Shown: positions 25,692-35,013 of the stretch, one piece after another | How the letters are laid out: the number at the start of each line of letters is the position of its first letter | Numbering within the stretch: position 1 is the first letter of the stretch | Origin: Bradyrhizobium ivorense | GTDB lineage: Bacteria > Pseudomonadota > Alphaproteobacteria > Rhizobiales > Xanthobacteraceae | DNA: 64,000 bases | Direction: 5' to 3' | NCBI RefSeq assembly: GCF_900696085.1 | Contig: NZ_CAADFC020000005.1 | Span: forward strand, 124,001 to 188,000 | Made by a program: the position numbers and the translations under genes | The notes under the pieces: generated by a model | Databases searched by the model: none | What the model saw: the letters and a program-made list of their open reading frames with translations, nothing else | Told to the model about the DNA's origin: nothing

Positions 25692-26076
25692 GGCATTTCT
25701 CCTTCCGCGCCGAGGCAACCATCCGCACCGCTGACGCGTTTGTCGCCGGATCTGGCGAGCAGGTTCTATGGCTGCGACGAAAGTCGCGCCAAACCGAACC
25801 AGCCGTCAAGGTCGCAGGATCGATCGGGGTGCGCCGCCGGCCGCCAGATGATTGCCCTCAGGCCCTCAGCACGGCGCTCGATCGCTCGGACGGTTGCCGG
25901 CCACAACGCCGACAAGCACGCGAAATCTCGATGAAAACAAAGCGGAATGGCGCGCCGCGGCCGATGAAGCTGGGCGCTCTTGTTTCGCCGTGGCGCTACG
26001 ACGCTGCAGCGTGTGCTGCTCTTGGATCGCCAAGATGGCGACAGCCCGCGATCTTACGCTACGCGTCGCCGCCGTC
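25692..26076. other. Intergenic stretch without a recognised gene
   Basis: This 385-base gap lies between the start of the SH3-like gene and the end of the ModA-like gene, both minus strand. It should hold the promoter of the SH3-like gene. Several frames stay open by base composition but none has a ribosome site, a signal peptide or a known motif. No clear repeat is present. Confidence 0.5.
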
Positions 26077-26832
26077 TCATGGGGCAAACGGCTCCAGTCC
26101 TTTGCTCCGGATCGCAGCAGCGGCCACTGGCGAGCGCAGGAATGCGATCAATTCCTGGGCGGCCCCGGGCTCCCTGGCGTTGGCGCTGAGGCCGCCACTG
26201 AAAGTCGTGTAGTTCTGCAACTCGTCCGGAAGCAACCCTGCGAGGGTGACGCCCTCTACCCCGATGATGTTCGGCACGGTGATCACGGTTAGTTCCGCCT
26301 CCCCGCGCGCGACGGCCTCTACCGGGCTCCGACCCGTTACGGCGAGGAGCTTCGGCTTCACTTCGCTCTCGATTGCGAGGCGATCGAGCAGATGAAGGAG
26401 ATAGCTCCCGCTCGCGCTGTCACGCGAATAGGAGATCGTCCTCGCCGCGAGCAAGGTGCGCCTCAAGTCCTCGATCGAGGAGACCTGAGCTTTTGGCGCG
26501 CCCGCGTGGATCGCCACGCCGGCGGCGGTGCGGGCAATGTCTGCACGCGTGCCCTCGGCGATCTTGCCCAGCTTCACGAGATCATCGATCGCCGCCGGCA
26601 ACAGGATGGCGACATCGAACATCTCGCCCGCTTCGATCTGCCGCTTGAGCACCGGCACGCCCTCAAAGGTGAGCTTGAGCGTATGGCCGGTTGCGCGCGC
26701 AAACGCTGGCGCGAGGTCATCCAGTGCGCTCTTCATGGTCGGAGTGCTGAGGACGTTGACCTCGGCGGCACTGCCGGCGGCGGTGCTCATCACGACGACC
26801 AGAGCTGCAACCGCGATACGAAGGCCTCTCAT
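26077..26832 (-). CDS. ModA-like periplasmic substrate-binding protein
   Basis: About 251 residues from ATG 26832, preceded by GGGGGAG at 6 bases. Signal peptide MRGLRIAVAALVVVMSTAAG, cleaved after SAA. The mature start EVNVLSTPTMKSALDDLAPA and then GHTLKLTFEGVPVLKRQIEA match the type 2 periplasmic binding proteins (SBP_bac_11, molybdate-binding-like) that lack a fixed ligand. No ABC permease or ATPase lies nearby, so it may be an orphan, as is common for this family. The divergent LysR gene shares the promoter region and probably regulates it. Confidence 0.85.
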   Translation of the reverse strand: MRGLRIAVAALVVVMSTAAGSAAEVNVLSTPTMKSALDDLAPAFARATGHTLKLTFEGVPVLKRQIEAGEMFDVAILLPAAIDDLVKLGKIAEGTRADIARTAAGVAIHAGAPKAQVSSIEDLRRTLLAARTISYSRDSASGSYLLHLLDRLAIESEVKPKLLAVTGRSPVEAVARGEAELTVITVPNIIGVEGVTLAGLLPDELQNYTTFSGGLSANAREPGAAQELIAFLRSPVAAAAIRSKGLEPFAP

Positions 26833-26907
26833 CGCCATCTCCCCCCATTTCACGCGGCTCCGGGCCAAGAATCGAAGCCGGAACTGGAGTCAGCGCCAGA
26901 CTAGGAG

Positions 26908-26952
26908 TATCCACAAGATCGATTATTGGACAGGCTGGTAGCAGTTTGGATA
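26908..26952. promoter_or_regulatory. Three half-sites between the binding protein and LysR genes
   Basis: TTGGACA (26926-26932) and TTGGATA (26946-26952) are direct repeats 20 bases apart. TATCCA (26908-26913) is the inverted form of TGGATA. All three lie between the divergent starts at 26832 and 26962. LysR proteins typically bind several such half-sites in a shared promoter. The sites are seen; the binding is inferred. Confidence 0.45.
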
Positions 26953-26961
26953 CGTCAACGC

Positions 26962-27927
26962 ATGCGCTGGGCAGATCGGGTCGGACGACTTCTCAAGCCT
27001 CGGGACCTCCACGTATTCATGACGGTGGTCGAGGAGGGCAGCATGGCGAAAGCCGCCGAGCGCCTGGCGATCTCGCGGCCGGTGATCTCGCGCACCATCG
27101 CCAATCTCGAACACGTGCTCGGGGTGACGCTCCTTGACCGGACCGCGCGCGGCATCGAGCCGACGCTATTCGGCACGGCGCTGCTCAGGCGTGGCACCGC
27201 GGTGTTCGACGAGCTTCGGCAAGGCGTCGAGGAGATCGCATTTCTCACCGATCCCCAGGCTGGCGAGCTGCGCATTGCCTGCACGGAGGTGTGGGCCGCC
27301 GGGCTCGTGCCGGCAGCGATCGAGCGACTGTCACGACGACTTCCGCGCTTGCGGGTCACACTGGAGCAAGGCACGGCTCAGCATCAGTTCAACCTTCTCC
27401 GGGAGCGTCGTTGCGAAATCGTGATCTCGCGGCTGCTCACGGAGACACCCGACTCCGACATCGACATGCAGCCGCTGTTCTACGAGCCGCTTGTCGTCGT
27501 CGCCGGCCCGCAAAGTTCCTGGGCGCGCCGCCGCAAGCTGACGCTTTCGGAGCTCGTCGCTGCGCCGTGGATCCTTTCGACGTTGGAAGTCGAACCCGGC
27601 TCCCCTTTCGTCGAGGCCTTCCATGCCGCGAGACTGCCGATCCCTGCTGCAACGATCTTCAGCAACTCGCTGCACCTTCGCATCAGCCTGCTTGCCACCG
27701 GCCACTACCTCACCCTCGTGCCGGGCTCGGCGCTGCGGTTCGGCCCCGGGGCCGATTTGCTCAAGCCGCTCCCCGTCGCATTGCCCCGCTGGCATCTGCC
27801 GACGGGGATTTTCACCCTGAAGGGCCGAATGCTGAGCCCGGTGGCGCAGGTGTTTGCCGATTGCGTTCGCGACGTTGCCAAGCCGCTCGCCCGCGGCGCG
27901 GCGCTCGATCGTTCCCGCAAGCAATAG
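26962..27927 (+). CDS. LysR-family transcriptional regulator
   Basis: 321 residues from ATG 26962; a TTG at 26926 would add 12. N-terminal helix-turn-helix is LHVFMTVVEEGSMAKAAERL to SRPVISRTIANLEHVLGVTL. The rest is the two-lobed effector domain (GELRIACTEVWAAGLVPAAI onward). It faces the periplasmic binding protein gene and probably regulates that gene and itself. Nothing in the sequence names the effector; a small anion or organic acid is plausible given its neighbour. Confidence 0.9.
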   Translation: MRWADRVGRLLKPRDLHVFMTVVEEGSMAKAAERLAISRPVISRTIANLEHVLGVTLLDRTARGIEPTLFGTALLRRGTAVFDELRQGVEEIAFLTDPQAGELRIACTEVWAAGLVPAAIERLSRRLPRLRVTLEQGTAQHQFNLLRERRCEIVISRLLTETPDSDIDMQPLFYEPLVVVAGPQSSWARRRKLTLSELVAAPWILSTLEVEPGSPFVEAFHAARLPIPAATIFSNSLHLRISLLATGHYLTLVPGSALRFGPGADLLKPLPVALPRWHLPTGIFTLKGRMLSPVAQVFADCVRDVAKPLARGAALDRSRKQ

Positions 27928-28210
27928 CCCCGCGCCGTCCTGCCGTCGCAGCCCCAGGGCGCGTGGCTCATGTTCTTGAAGAGCACAGTCTGGGACGGGA
28001 GCGAGTCGCTGCGGCAACGCATGCTCGACGATCCGGACCGCGATATCGCCATTGCCGCCTGGATTTTCTGGGCTCGGCCGGCTTCGCTGGGTCACGCGAA
28101 GCTGGCGGGGCAATCGGCAGTACTACGAAGGGGTCTAGCTGAGAGCCTGGCAGCTCACGGGCTGCGGAGGCGGGACCAGTCAAGCCGTGCGCTATTTGGC
28201 TTGTACGGAA

Positions 28211-28287
28211 TGGCGCGCCCGGAACGATTCGAACGTCCGACCCCCAGATTCGTAGTCTGGTGCTCTATCCAGCTGAGCTACGGGCGC
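28211..28287 (-). tRNA. tRNA-Arg (anticodon ACG)
   Basis: The acceptor stem GCGCCCG (28281-28287, read on the minus strand) pairs with CGGGCGC, discriminator G, and CCA is encoded (28211-28213). The D-loop AGCTCAGCTGGATAGAGC, the anticodon arm CAGACTACGAATCTG with anticodon ACG, and the T-arm TTCGAATC are all intact. The gene lies between a LysR gene and a sensor kinase. No integrase is visible next to it in this window. Confidence 0.97.
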
Positions 28288-28434
28288 ATTTTCGCGGCAG
28301 GGCGTTAAGCCCGCATGGATCCGGAAGGCCGGAACGTCGCGAAAGAGCGCTCTAGCTACAGGGTCCCGATCCCGTTGGCAAGGTCTGACAGGCATGTCCG
28401 GACCGGTGATTTTGGCCCGTTGTTCGTCATTCCG

Positions 28435-28468
28435 GGGCATCGCGGCCGGCGATGAACCCGGAATGACA
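28435..28468. repeat. Short palindrome GTCATTCCGGG-type
   Basis: GTCATTCCGGG and CCCGGAATGAC bracket a short loop just after the stop of the sensor kinase at 28481. It belongs to the REP-like class of this genome and could act as a transcript end for the kinase. Confidence 0.55.
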
Positions 28469-28480
28469 GCAGAAGAGGCC

Positions 28481-29959
28481 TTACGCCCGCGCCCGTTCGT
28501 TGCGGATCGACAGCAGTTCCACCGGACGATCCGGGATCGAGAGGCGGAAGGTGGCGCCGATGGTGCCCTCGACCAGGTGGATCTGGCCGCCATGGGCGCG
28601 GATCAACTCGGCGGCGATGGCAAGGCCGAGCCCGCTGCCGCCGGGGCGGCCGGAGGTCTGGAACGCCTCGAACAGGTGCTCGCGGGCCTTCGCCGGCACG
28701 CCGGGGCCGGTATCGGAGACCTCGATGATCGTCACTGTCCCCTCGCGGCGGCCGGTGATGCGAACCTGCCGGGCGCCGCCGTCGCTCGCCGGCCGGCTCT
28801 CCAGCGCCTGGGCCGCGTTGCGCACCAGATTGAGCAGCACCCGGAACAGCTGGTCCGGATCGGCGTCGATGGTGAGCCCGCGCTCGATTGCGCTGATCCA
28901 GGTGATCGAGGCGTCGGTCGCAAGCCCGGCCGACTCGCGCACCTCGGCGACCGCCGGCTCGACCAGGATCATGCGGCGGTCGGGCGCCGCCTCCTGGGCG
29001 CGGCCATAGGACAAGGTCGACTGGCAGAAGGCGATGGCGCGCTCCAGCGAGCGCAGCAGCTTTGGCGCAAAGCGCTGCACCCGCGGATCGGGCACGCTGG
29101 CCAGCTGATCCGACAGCAGCTGCGAGGATGCCAGCAGGTTGCGCAAATCGTGGTTGATCTTGGAGACGGCAAGGCCCAGCGCGGCGAGCCGGCTCTTCTG
29201 ATGCAGCATCGAGACCAGGTCGCGCTGCATGTCCGACAGCTCGCGCTCGGCCACGCCGATCTCGTCGCCGCGCTGGCTCGGCACGATGATTCGCGCCGAG
29301 CTCTCCGGATTTTCGTGGAAGCCGACCAGGCTCGCGGTCAGCCGCCGCATCGGCCGGACGAACAAATAATGCAGCGCCAGATAAACCAGCCCCGCGGTCA
29401 AGGCGGCGATCAACAATGCCACGACGAGACTGTTGCGCGAGAAGCGGTACATCGCCGCCCGCAGCGGCTTCTCGTCGATCACCACCTCGATGAATTGCGC
29501 CTGGCCCGGCGCCGGGCCGACCACGCGGATGGTCTGGTCACCGCGCTCCAGCATCAGCTCGAAGGCATCGACGATCGCCGACCACACCGTGATCTTCCGC
29601 ATGTCAACGTCATGGTCGATCGCGGCCGGCAGATCGGCGCTGGCGAGCAGGCGGCGCTGCTGCCCCATCTTGATGGCGACGGCGCGGGCCCCGATGCTGG
29701 TCAGGATCTGGCGCGCCAGCGTTTCAGGCACGAAGCCGGAGGGCGCGGCGTCCAGCACCAGCGCGGCCGTGTTGGCGGCGGCCAGACGATCGTTCAGGCG
29801 GTTGATGCGGAAGTTGGCAATGGCGGCGACATAGATCAGCAGGCCGGCGATCATCACCAGCGGAATCGTCAGCAGCAAAAGCTTTCCCGACAGCCCGAGC
29901 CGTAGGGATGGCTTGGGCCGCAGCTCCAGCGCGGTCGCCTGATCGTCAGTTTCAGCCAC
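28481..29959 (-). CDS. Membrane sensor histidine kinase with HAMP domain
   Basis: 492 residues from GTG 29959, where AAGG gives a ribosome site. First membrane helix LLLLTIPLVMIAGLLIYVAA, periplasmic sensor region of about 130 residues, second helix SLVVALLIAALTAGLVYLAL, HAMP linker (HYLFVRPMRRLTASLVGFHE), dimerisation helix with SKINHDLRNLLASSQL (phospho-His in INHDLRN), and catalytic motifs LLNLVRNAAQAL, SDTGPGVPAKAREH and GGSGLGLAIAAELI. No response regulator adjoins it. It begins 378 bases from rpmH, divergently. Confidence 0.92.
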   Translation of the reverse strand: MAETDDQATALELRPKPSLRLGLSGKLLLLTIPLVMIAGLLIYVAAIANFRINRLNDRLAAANTAALVLDAAPSGFVPETLARQILTSIGARAVAIKMGQQRRLLASADLPAAIDHDVDMRKITVWSAIVDAFELMLERGDQTIRVVGPAPGQAQFIEVVIDEKPLRAAMYRFSRNSLVVALLIAALTAGLVYLALHYLFVRPMRRLTASLVGFHENPESSARIIVPSQRGDEIGVAERELSDMQRDLVSMLHQKSRLAALGLAVSKINHDLRNLLASSQLLSDQLASVPDPRVQRFAPKLLRSLERAIAFCQSTLSYGRAQEAAPDRRMILVEPAVAEVRESAGLATDASITWISAIERGLTIDADPDQLFRVLLNLVRNAAQALESRPASDGGARQVRITGRREGTVTIIEVSDTGPGVPAKAREHLFEAFQTSGRPGGSGLGLAIAAELIRAHGGQIHLVEGTIGATFRLSIPDRPVELLSIRNERARA

Positions 29960-30154
29960 AAGCAAGGCCTTGTTTGGCTCAGGGGGTGGAAGATGCGGCC
30001 CCGGCCCCAAGCCGGTCAAATTACGGATCGCTAATGTCGGCGGTTCCCGAGCGCCGCATAGCGCTCCCCTCTCCGGCAAAAACCCCGCGAAAACAGATAT
30101 ATTCGCCCCAATTGCGACGTTTCAAAGAAGCCCGTTTGCGGCAGCCTGTGACAT

Positions 30155-30183
30155 TGACGAAAAGGAGGCGCTGCCCTATAAGC
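30155..30183 (+). promoter_or_regulatory. Strong sigma70-type promoter for rpmH-rnpA-yidC
   Basis: TTGACG (30155-30160), 17-base spacer, TATAAG (30178-30183). The predicted mRNA has a leader of about 145 bases before rpmH with a GC-rich hairpin region near 30222-30262. Spacing and both boxes are close to consensus, the best such match seen in this window. Confidence 0.6.
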
Positions 30184-30336
30184 CGCGCCAACTGTCCGCG
30201 ATGGCCCGGTTCTTGACCCCGGGGGCGGCTCATTTGGGCCGCGAGCGGCCCGTTTTGGGCGGCCGGCATCACCGGACTTCATCTCAACGGACTAATCTTA
30301 ATCCTGGCAAATTGCCCGGTCAGCGGAGACTTACCC

Positions 30337-30471
30337 GTGAAGCGGACTTATCAACCCAGCAAACTGGTGCGCAAGCGCCGTCACGGCTTCCGCGCCCGTC
30401 TCGCCACGGCCGGCGGCCGCAAGGTCCTCGCCGCGCGTCGCGCGCGTGGCCGCAAGCGCCTGAGCGCCTGA
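30337..30471 (+). CDS. rpmH: 50S ribosomal protein L34
   Basis: 44 residues, starting with GTG at 30337 (GGAG lies 8-9 bases upstream). [20 protein letters not shown] through [17 protein letters not shown] is the invariant L34 sequence. It is followed by rnpA after 31 bases, the usual bacterial order. The gene is too short for many automatic screens but is certain. Confidence 0.98.
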   Translation: MKRTYQPSKLVRKRRHGFRARLATAGGRKVLAARRARGRKRLSA

Positions 30472-30502
30472 GCCCGGACGTCTCCCGCCGGAGATTTCTC
30501 TT

Positions 30503-30850
30503 ATGGATCGGCTAAGGCAGCGGGCGGACTTCCTCGCCGTTGCCAGTGGCGCGCGGGCGAATACCGCAGGCTTTGTGCTGCAGGGCCGCCGCCGCGACGA
30601 TGATGGCCCGGTCCGCATCGGCTTCACCGTCACCAAGAAGAACGGCACCGCGACCGAGCGCAACCGCATCCGCCGCCGGCTTCGCGAACTGGTGAAGCGC
30701 GTCGACCCCGTATCGATGCGTCCCCAGCATGATTATGTGCTAGTCGGCCGCCGCGACGCGCTGACCCGTGACTTTGCGACCATGCTTGACGATCTGCGGT
30801 CGGCGCTGCGCCGCCTCGACCGGCCTGCGCCGAACAAGAGCCGGGCGTAA
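30503..30850 (+). CDS. rnpA: Ribonuclease P protein component
   Basis: 115 residues. RLRQRADFLAVASGARANTA near the start and KKNGTATERNRIRRRLRELV (the RNR motif) identify the protein that assists RNase P RNA in trimming tRNA 5' ends. It lies between rpmH and yidC, in the conserved order. yidD, often found between rnpA and yidC, is not present here. Confidence 0.97.
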   Translation: MDRLRQRADFLAVASGARANTAGFVLQGRRRDDDGPVRIGFTVTKKNGTATERNRIRRRLRELVKRVDPVSMRPQHDYVLVGRRDALTRDFATMLDDLRSALRRLDRPAPNKSRA

Positions 30851-30893
30851 CACCAGCGTGCCCAATCCGAATGGAATGACGAGACCATAAGAG

Positions 30894-32750
30894 ATGTCCG
30901 ACAACCGCAACACAATCCTCGCCGTCATTCTGTCGGGCTTCGTCCTGATCGCCTGGCAATATTTCTACAATATGCCGCAGATGGAGAAGCAGCGCATCGA
31001 GCAGCAGCGGCAGGCCGAGCTGCAGAAGTCGGCGCCGCCGGCAGCGCCTGGAGCCGTTCCCGGAACTGCCGCCACGCCGGCGCCGGGTGCGCCCGCGGCC
31101 GAAGCCCCGGTGCAGAGCCGCGAGGCGGTGCTGGCGTCCGGCCCGCGCATCAAGATCGAGACTCCGCGGGTGATCGGCAGCATCGCGCTGAAGGGCGCGC
31201 GGATCGACGACTTGTCGCTGGTCCAGTTCCGCGAAACCGTCGATCCCCATTCGCCGGCCATCGTGCTGCTGTCGCCGTCGGGCACGGCGGAGCCCTACTA
31301 CGCCGAGTTCCTGTGGCTTTCGTCGAGCGGTGTCGCCGTGAAGACCCCGAATGCCGAGACGGTCTGGCAGCAGGAGGGCTCCAACAGCCTGTCGCCGAAC
31401 AATCCGGTGACGCTGAAATACGACAATGGCGAAGGGCTGATCTTCCGCCGCACCATCTCGATCGACGATCGCTACCTGTTCAACGTCAAGGATGAGGTCA
31501 ACAATCTCGGCAGCGCGCCGGTGACGCTGTACCCGTTCGCGCTGATCTCGCGCGGCGGCAAGCCGCCGGTCTCCGGCTACGCGATCCTGCACGAGGGCAT
31601 GATCGGCTATCTCGGCGACCAGGGCCTGCAGGAATACACCTACAAGAACATCGACGACGCCAAGACCTCCACCGGCGGCAACTCGCGCGGCGTCGTGTTC
31701 CAGAAGGTGCTCAACGGCTGGCTCGGCATCACCGACAAATACTGGGCCACCGCGCTGCTGCCGGACACCAACGCGACGCTGGACAACGCCCGCTTCACCA
31801 CCGGCGACAAGCGTTATCAGGCCGACTACATGCAGGGGCCGCAGACCGTGCCGATCGGCGGCACCGCCGTCGCCAATTCGCGGCTGTTTGCGGGAGCGAA
31901 AGAGGCGGCCGTGGTCGGCCTCAACTTCCCGCTGGTCGGCTTCGGCGGCTACAACAAGCAGCTCGGCCTCAACCATTTCGATCTTCTGATCGACTGGGGC
32001 CACTTCTACTTCATCACCAAGCCGATGTTCCTGGCGCTCGACTGGTTCTACCGCCTGGTCGGCAATTTCGGCATCGCGATCCTGCTCGTGACCGTGATCG
32101 TGAAGCTCTTGTTCTTCCCGCTTGCCAACAAATCCTACGCCTCGATGGCGAAGATGAAGTCGGTGCAGCCGCAACTACAGGCGCTCAAGGAGCGCTATCC
32201 CGACGACCGGGTGAAGCAGCAGCAGGAGATGATGGAGATCTACAAGAAGGAGAAGATCAATCCGATTGCCGGTTGTCTTCCCGTCGTTGTCCAGATCCCG
32301 GTGTTCTTCTCGCTCTACAAGGTGCTGTTCATCACCATCGAGATGCGGCACGCGCCGTTCTTCGGCTGGATCAAGGATCTCTCCGCGCCCGATCCGACCA
32401 ACCTGTTCAACCTGTTCGGACTGATCCCGTTCGATCCGGTCGCGCTGCTCGGACCGCATATCGGGTCCTATCTGGTGATGGGCATCTGGCCGATCATCAT
32501 GGGCATCACGATGTGGGTGCAGATGAAGCTCAATCCGGCGCCGCCGGATCCGACCCAGAAGATGATCTTCGACTGGATGCCGCTGATCTTCACCTTCATG
32601 CTGGCAGGCTTCCCGGCCGGTCTCGTGATCTACTGGGCCTGGAACAACCTTCTGTCGGTGGCACAGCAGAGCTACATCATGCGCCTCAACGGCGTGAAGG
32701 TGGAGCTGTTCGACAATCTGAAGGCGACCTTCGCCAAGAAGCCGACGTAG
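30894..32750 (+). CDS. yidC: Membrane protein insertase YidC
   Basis: 618 residues. N-terminal membrane helix (RNTILAVILSGFVLIAWQYF), a proline/alanine linker, the large periplasmic beta domain (about 85-380), then the five-helix insertase core from FYRLVGNFGIAILLVTVIVK on, including KMKSVQPQLQALKERYPDDR and NPIAGCLPVVVQIPVFFSLY. It inserts and folds inner-membrane proteins with or without SecYEG. It starts 43 bases after rnpA and is part of the rpmH operon. The C-terminus ends in lysine-rich FAKKPT. Confidence 0.98.
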   Translation: MSDNRNTILAVILSGFVLIAWQYFYNMPQMEKQRIEQQRQAELQKSAPPAAPGAVPGTAATPAPGAPAAEAPVQSREAVLASGPRIKIETPRVIGSIALKGARIDDLSLVQFRETVDPHSPAIVLLSPSGTAEPYYAEFLWLSSSGVAVKTPNAETVWQQEGSNSLSPNNPVTLKYDNGEGLIFRRTISIDDRYLFNVKDEVNNLGSAPVTLYPFALISRGGKPPVSGYAILHEGMIGYLGDQGLQEYTYKNIDDAKTSTGGNSRGVVFQKVLNGWLGITDKYWATALLPDTNATLDNARFTTGDKRYQADYMQGPQTVPIGGTAVANSRLFAGAKEAAVVGLNFPLVGFGGYNKQLGLNHFDLLIDWGHFYFITKPMFLALDWFYRLVGNFGIAILLVTVIVKLLFFPLANKSYASMAKMKSVQPQLQALKERYPDDRVKQQQEMMEIYKKEKINPIAGCLPVVVQIPVFFSLYKVLFITIEMRHAPFFGWIKDLSAPDPTNLFNLFGLIPFDPVALLGPHIGSYLVMGIWPIIMGITMWVQMKLNPAPPDPTQKMIFDWMPLIFTFMLAGFPAGLVIYWAWNNLLSVAQQSYIMRLNGVKVELFDNLKATFAKKPT

Positions 32751-32767
32751 CAACCGTCGGCTTAGCC

Positions 32768-32884
32768 GTCATTGCGAGGAGCCAACGGGTCCGGCCGCCG
32801 GCCGGCCCGATGATAAACTCCGCGACGAAGCAATCCATGTCTCGACACGTGGCGCTTGGATTGCTTCGCTCCGCTCGCAATCAC
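32768..32884. repeat. GTCATTGCGAGG-type dispersed repeat
   Basis: Begins GTCATTGCGAGGAGC and ends GCTCGCAATCAC; inside are GCGACGAAGCAATCCA and its inverted form TGGATTGCTTCGC. It sits between yidC and engB. A piece of this element (GGAGCCAACGGGTC to ACTCCGCG) recurs inside a different repeat at 62114-62230. Confidence 0.75.
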
Positions 32885-32919
32885 GGAGGAGTACCCTTCT
32901 CCGCCAGGAACACCGTCGC

Positions 32920-33573
32920 ATGACCGCCGAACCCGACCCGAAGCTGATCGAGCAGGGGCGAAAGCTGTTCGCCGGCGACTGGCGCTTCATCTGGGCGTCG
33001 CCCTCGATTGCAACGCTGCCGCCGATGACCGGCCTCGAGGTCGCCTTTGCCGGCCGCTCCAATGTCGGCAAGTCGAGCCTGATCAACGCGCTGACCGGCC
33101 GCAACAACCTGGCGCGCACCTCGCACACGCCGGGCCGCACCCAGGAGCTGATCTTCTTCGAGGGACCGGAGCACGCCGGCTTCCGCCTCGTCGACATGCC
33201 CGGCTACGGCTACGCCGCCGCGGCGAAGTCCAAGGTCGCGTCATGGACCGAGCTGATCCATAAATTCCTGCTCGGCCGCGCCACGCTGGCGCGGGTCTAT
33301 GTGCTGATCGATGCCCGCCACGGCATCAAGGACGTCGATCTCGACGTGCTGAAGACGCTCGACAAGTCCGCGGTCAGCTACCAGGTCGTGCTGACCAAGG
33401 CCGACCAGGTCAAAGCCGGCGAGCTGAAAACCATGATCGCCGACACCACGGCGGCGCTGGCAAAGCATCCGGCGGCGTTTCCCGAGGTGCTGGTGACGTC
33501 GTCGCGCACCGGCGGCGGCATGCCTGAACTGCGCGCCGCGATGGTGCGCCTGATCGAGGAGCGGCGCCGGTGA
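32920..33573 (+). CDS. yihA: Ribosome biogenesis GTPase YihA/EngB
   Basis: 217 residues. G1 GRSNVGKSSLINAL, switch region TSHTPGRTQELIFF, G3 DMPGYGYAAAAKSK, G4 TKAD and G5 VTSSRTGGG, in the order of the YihA/YsxC family needed for large-subunit assembly. It follows yidC, an arrangement seen in many alphaproteobacteria. Its stop overlaps the GTG start of the next gene by 4 bases. Confidence 0.95.
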   Translation: MTAEPDPKLIEQGRKLFAGDWRFIWASPSIATLPPMTGLEVAFAGRSNVGKSSLINALTGRNNLARTSHTPGRTQELIFFEGPEHAGFRLVDMPGYGYAAAAKSKVASWTELIHKFLLGRATLARVYVLIDARHGIKDVDLDVLKTLDKSAVSYQVVLTKADQVKAGELKTMIADTTAALAKHPAAFPEVLVTSSRTGGGMPELRAAMVRLIEERRR

Positions 33574-33938
33574 ACGGCGTATCCCGCCTGCTGATCGGCC
33601 TTGCCGCGATCATGGGCGCCTGCGGCGTGGTGCTGGCGGCAGCCGCCGCCCATCTGTCCGACGCGTCGCGGCTCGCGGCGGCCTCCTCGATGCTGCTGTT
33701 TCATGCCCCCGCCGTACTGGCGACCGTTGCGATCGCGGAGCGCGCGATCGTTCCGGCAAAGATCGCCCTCGTGGCCGCCACGGGTTTCGTCATCGCATCG
33801 TCATTGTTCGCCGGCGACCTCGCGCTGCGCCAATATGCCGGCCACGGATTGTTTCAGATGGCGGCTCCATCAGGCGGAACGCTGCTGATCGCAAGCTGGC
33901 TGGTGCTGGCGGTCGCGGCGATGTGGCCGCGGCGGTAA
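33570..33938 (+). CDS. DUF423 family membrane protein
   Basis: 122 residues starting at GTG 33570, overlapping the engB stop (GTGA). Four hydrophobic helices, beginning LLIGLAAIMGACGVVLAAAA and including LVAATGFVIASSLFAGDLAL and MAAPSGGTLLIASWLVLAVA, the pattern of DUF423 (YwdK-like) proteins. Function of the family is unknown. Confidence 0.85.
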   Translation: MNGVSRLLIGLAAIMGACGVVLAAAAAHLSDASRLAAASSMLLFHAPAVLATVAIAERAIVPAKIALVAATGFVIASSLFAGDLALRQYAGHGLFQMAAPSGGTLLIASWLVLAVAAMWPRR

Positions 33939-33942
33939 ACTT

Positions 33943-34028
33943 GTAGCCCGGATGCAGCGAAGCGAAATCCGGGGCCTGCATCCGCGGACAGGCCGTCCCC
34001 GGATTGCGCTGCGCTGCATCCGGGCTAC
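33943..34028. repeat. GTAGCCCGGATGCAGCG-type palindromic repeat
   Basis: GTAGCCCGGATGCAGCGAAG at the left and CGCTGCATCCGGGCTAC at the right are inverted copies; the loop is about 50 bases. Similar copies lie at 36862-36950, 46147-46232 and 62114-62230. Confidence 0.8.
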
Positions 34029-34119
34029 GGAAATTCACGAATACCTCTCCCGCTTTGCGCCCTGCCCGGCAATCAGATAGAACCGCGCCCACCCCTCCGC
34101 TGACGACGAGACCCGCCCC

Positions 34120-35013
34120 ATGACCGACCAGCACATCAGCCCGCTCGATCAGGCCCGCATCCTGTCGGAAGCGCTGCCGCACATGCAGGAATATGACGAG
34201 GAAACCATCGTCATCAAATATGGCGGCCATGCCATGGGCGCGGAGGAGACTGCAAAGGCGTTCGCGCGCGACATCGTGCTGCTGGAGCAGACCGCGATCA
34301 ATCCGGTGGTCGTGCATGGCGGCGGACCGCAGATCGCGACCATGCTGAAGCGTCTCGGCATCCAGTCGGAATTCGCCGCGGGCCTGCGCATCACCGACGC
34401 CGCAACCATCGAGATCGTCGAGATGGTGCTGGCGGGCTCGGTCAACAAGCAGCTGGTCGGCTACATCAACGAGGCCGGCGGCAAGGCCGTGGGCCTCTCC
34501 GGCAAGGACGGCAACATGGTGAAGGCGTCGAAGACGACGCGCACCATGGTCGATCCCGACTCCAACATCGAGAAGGCGGTCGATCTCGGCTTCGTCGGCG
34601 ACCCCGAAAAGGTCGACCTGACGCTGCTGAACCAGCTGATCGGCTACGAGCTGATCCCGGTGCTGGCGCCGCTCGCGACCTCGCAGGACGGCCAGACGCT
34701 GAACGTCAACGCCGACACCTTTGCCGGTGCGGTGGCGGGCGCGCTGAAGGCCAAGCGCCTGCTGCTCCTGACCGACGTGCCGGGCGTGCTCGACAAGTCG
34801 AAAAAGCTGATCCCCGATCTGTCGATCAAGGATGCCCGCAAGCTGATCGCCGACGGCACCATTTCCGGTGGCATGATCCCGAAGGTCGAGACCTGCATCT
34901 ACGCGCTGGAGCAGGGCGTGCAGGGCGTCGTGATCATCGACGGCAAGACGCAACACGCCGTGCTGCTGGAGCTGTTCACCAACCAGGGCACCGGCACGCT
35001 GATCCACAAATAA
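34120..35013 (+). CDS. argB: Acetylglutamate kinase
   Basis: 297 residues. Substrate and ATP motifs are [13 protein letters not shown] near the start, [40 protein letters not shown], and [11 protein letters not shown] at the end. It phosphorylates N-acetylglutamate in arginine synthesis. In bacteria that use the cyclic pathway this step is inhibited by arginine. It follows a repeat and has only a 1-base overlap with the DUF1036 gene (TAATG). Confidence 0.97.
   Translation: MTDQHISPLDQARILSEALPHMQEYDEETIVIKYGGHAMGAEETAKAFARDIVLLEQTAINPVVVHGGGPQIATMLKRLGIQSEFAAGLRITDAATIEIVEMVLAGSVNKQLVGYINEAGGKAVGLSGKDGNMVKASKTTRTMVDPDSNIEKAVDLGFVGDPEKVDLTLLNQLIGYELIPVLAPLATSQDGQTLNVNADTFAGAVAGALKAKRLLLLTDVPGVLDKSKKLIPDLSIKDARKLIADGTISGGMIPKVETCIYALEQGVQGVVIIDGKTQHAVLLELFTNQGTGTLIHK

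Noticed and set aside
25692..26076. Small genes in the gap before the ModA-like gene
   Set aside because: Open frames exist in several phases but lack start signals and recognisable sequence.
27970..28200. Possible short gene after the LysR regulator
   Set aside because: No ribosome site or motif; the open frame runs into the tRNA.
28211..28287. tRNA-Arg as an integration site of a genomic island
   Set aside because: No integrase, no second copy of the tRNA 3' end and no change in gene style nearby was seen.
28202..28308. A plus-strand frame ending MARPERFERPTPRFVVWCSI and so on
   Set aside because: It is the antisense translation of the tRNA-Arg gene, a frequent false protein in annotations.
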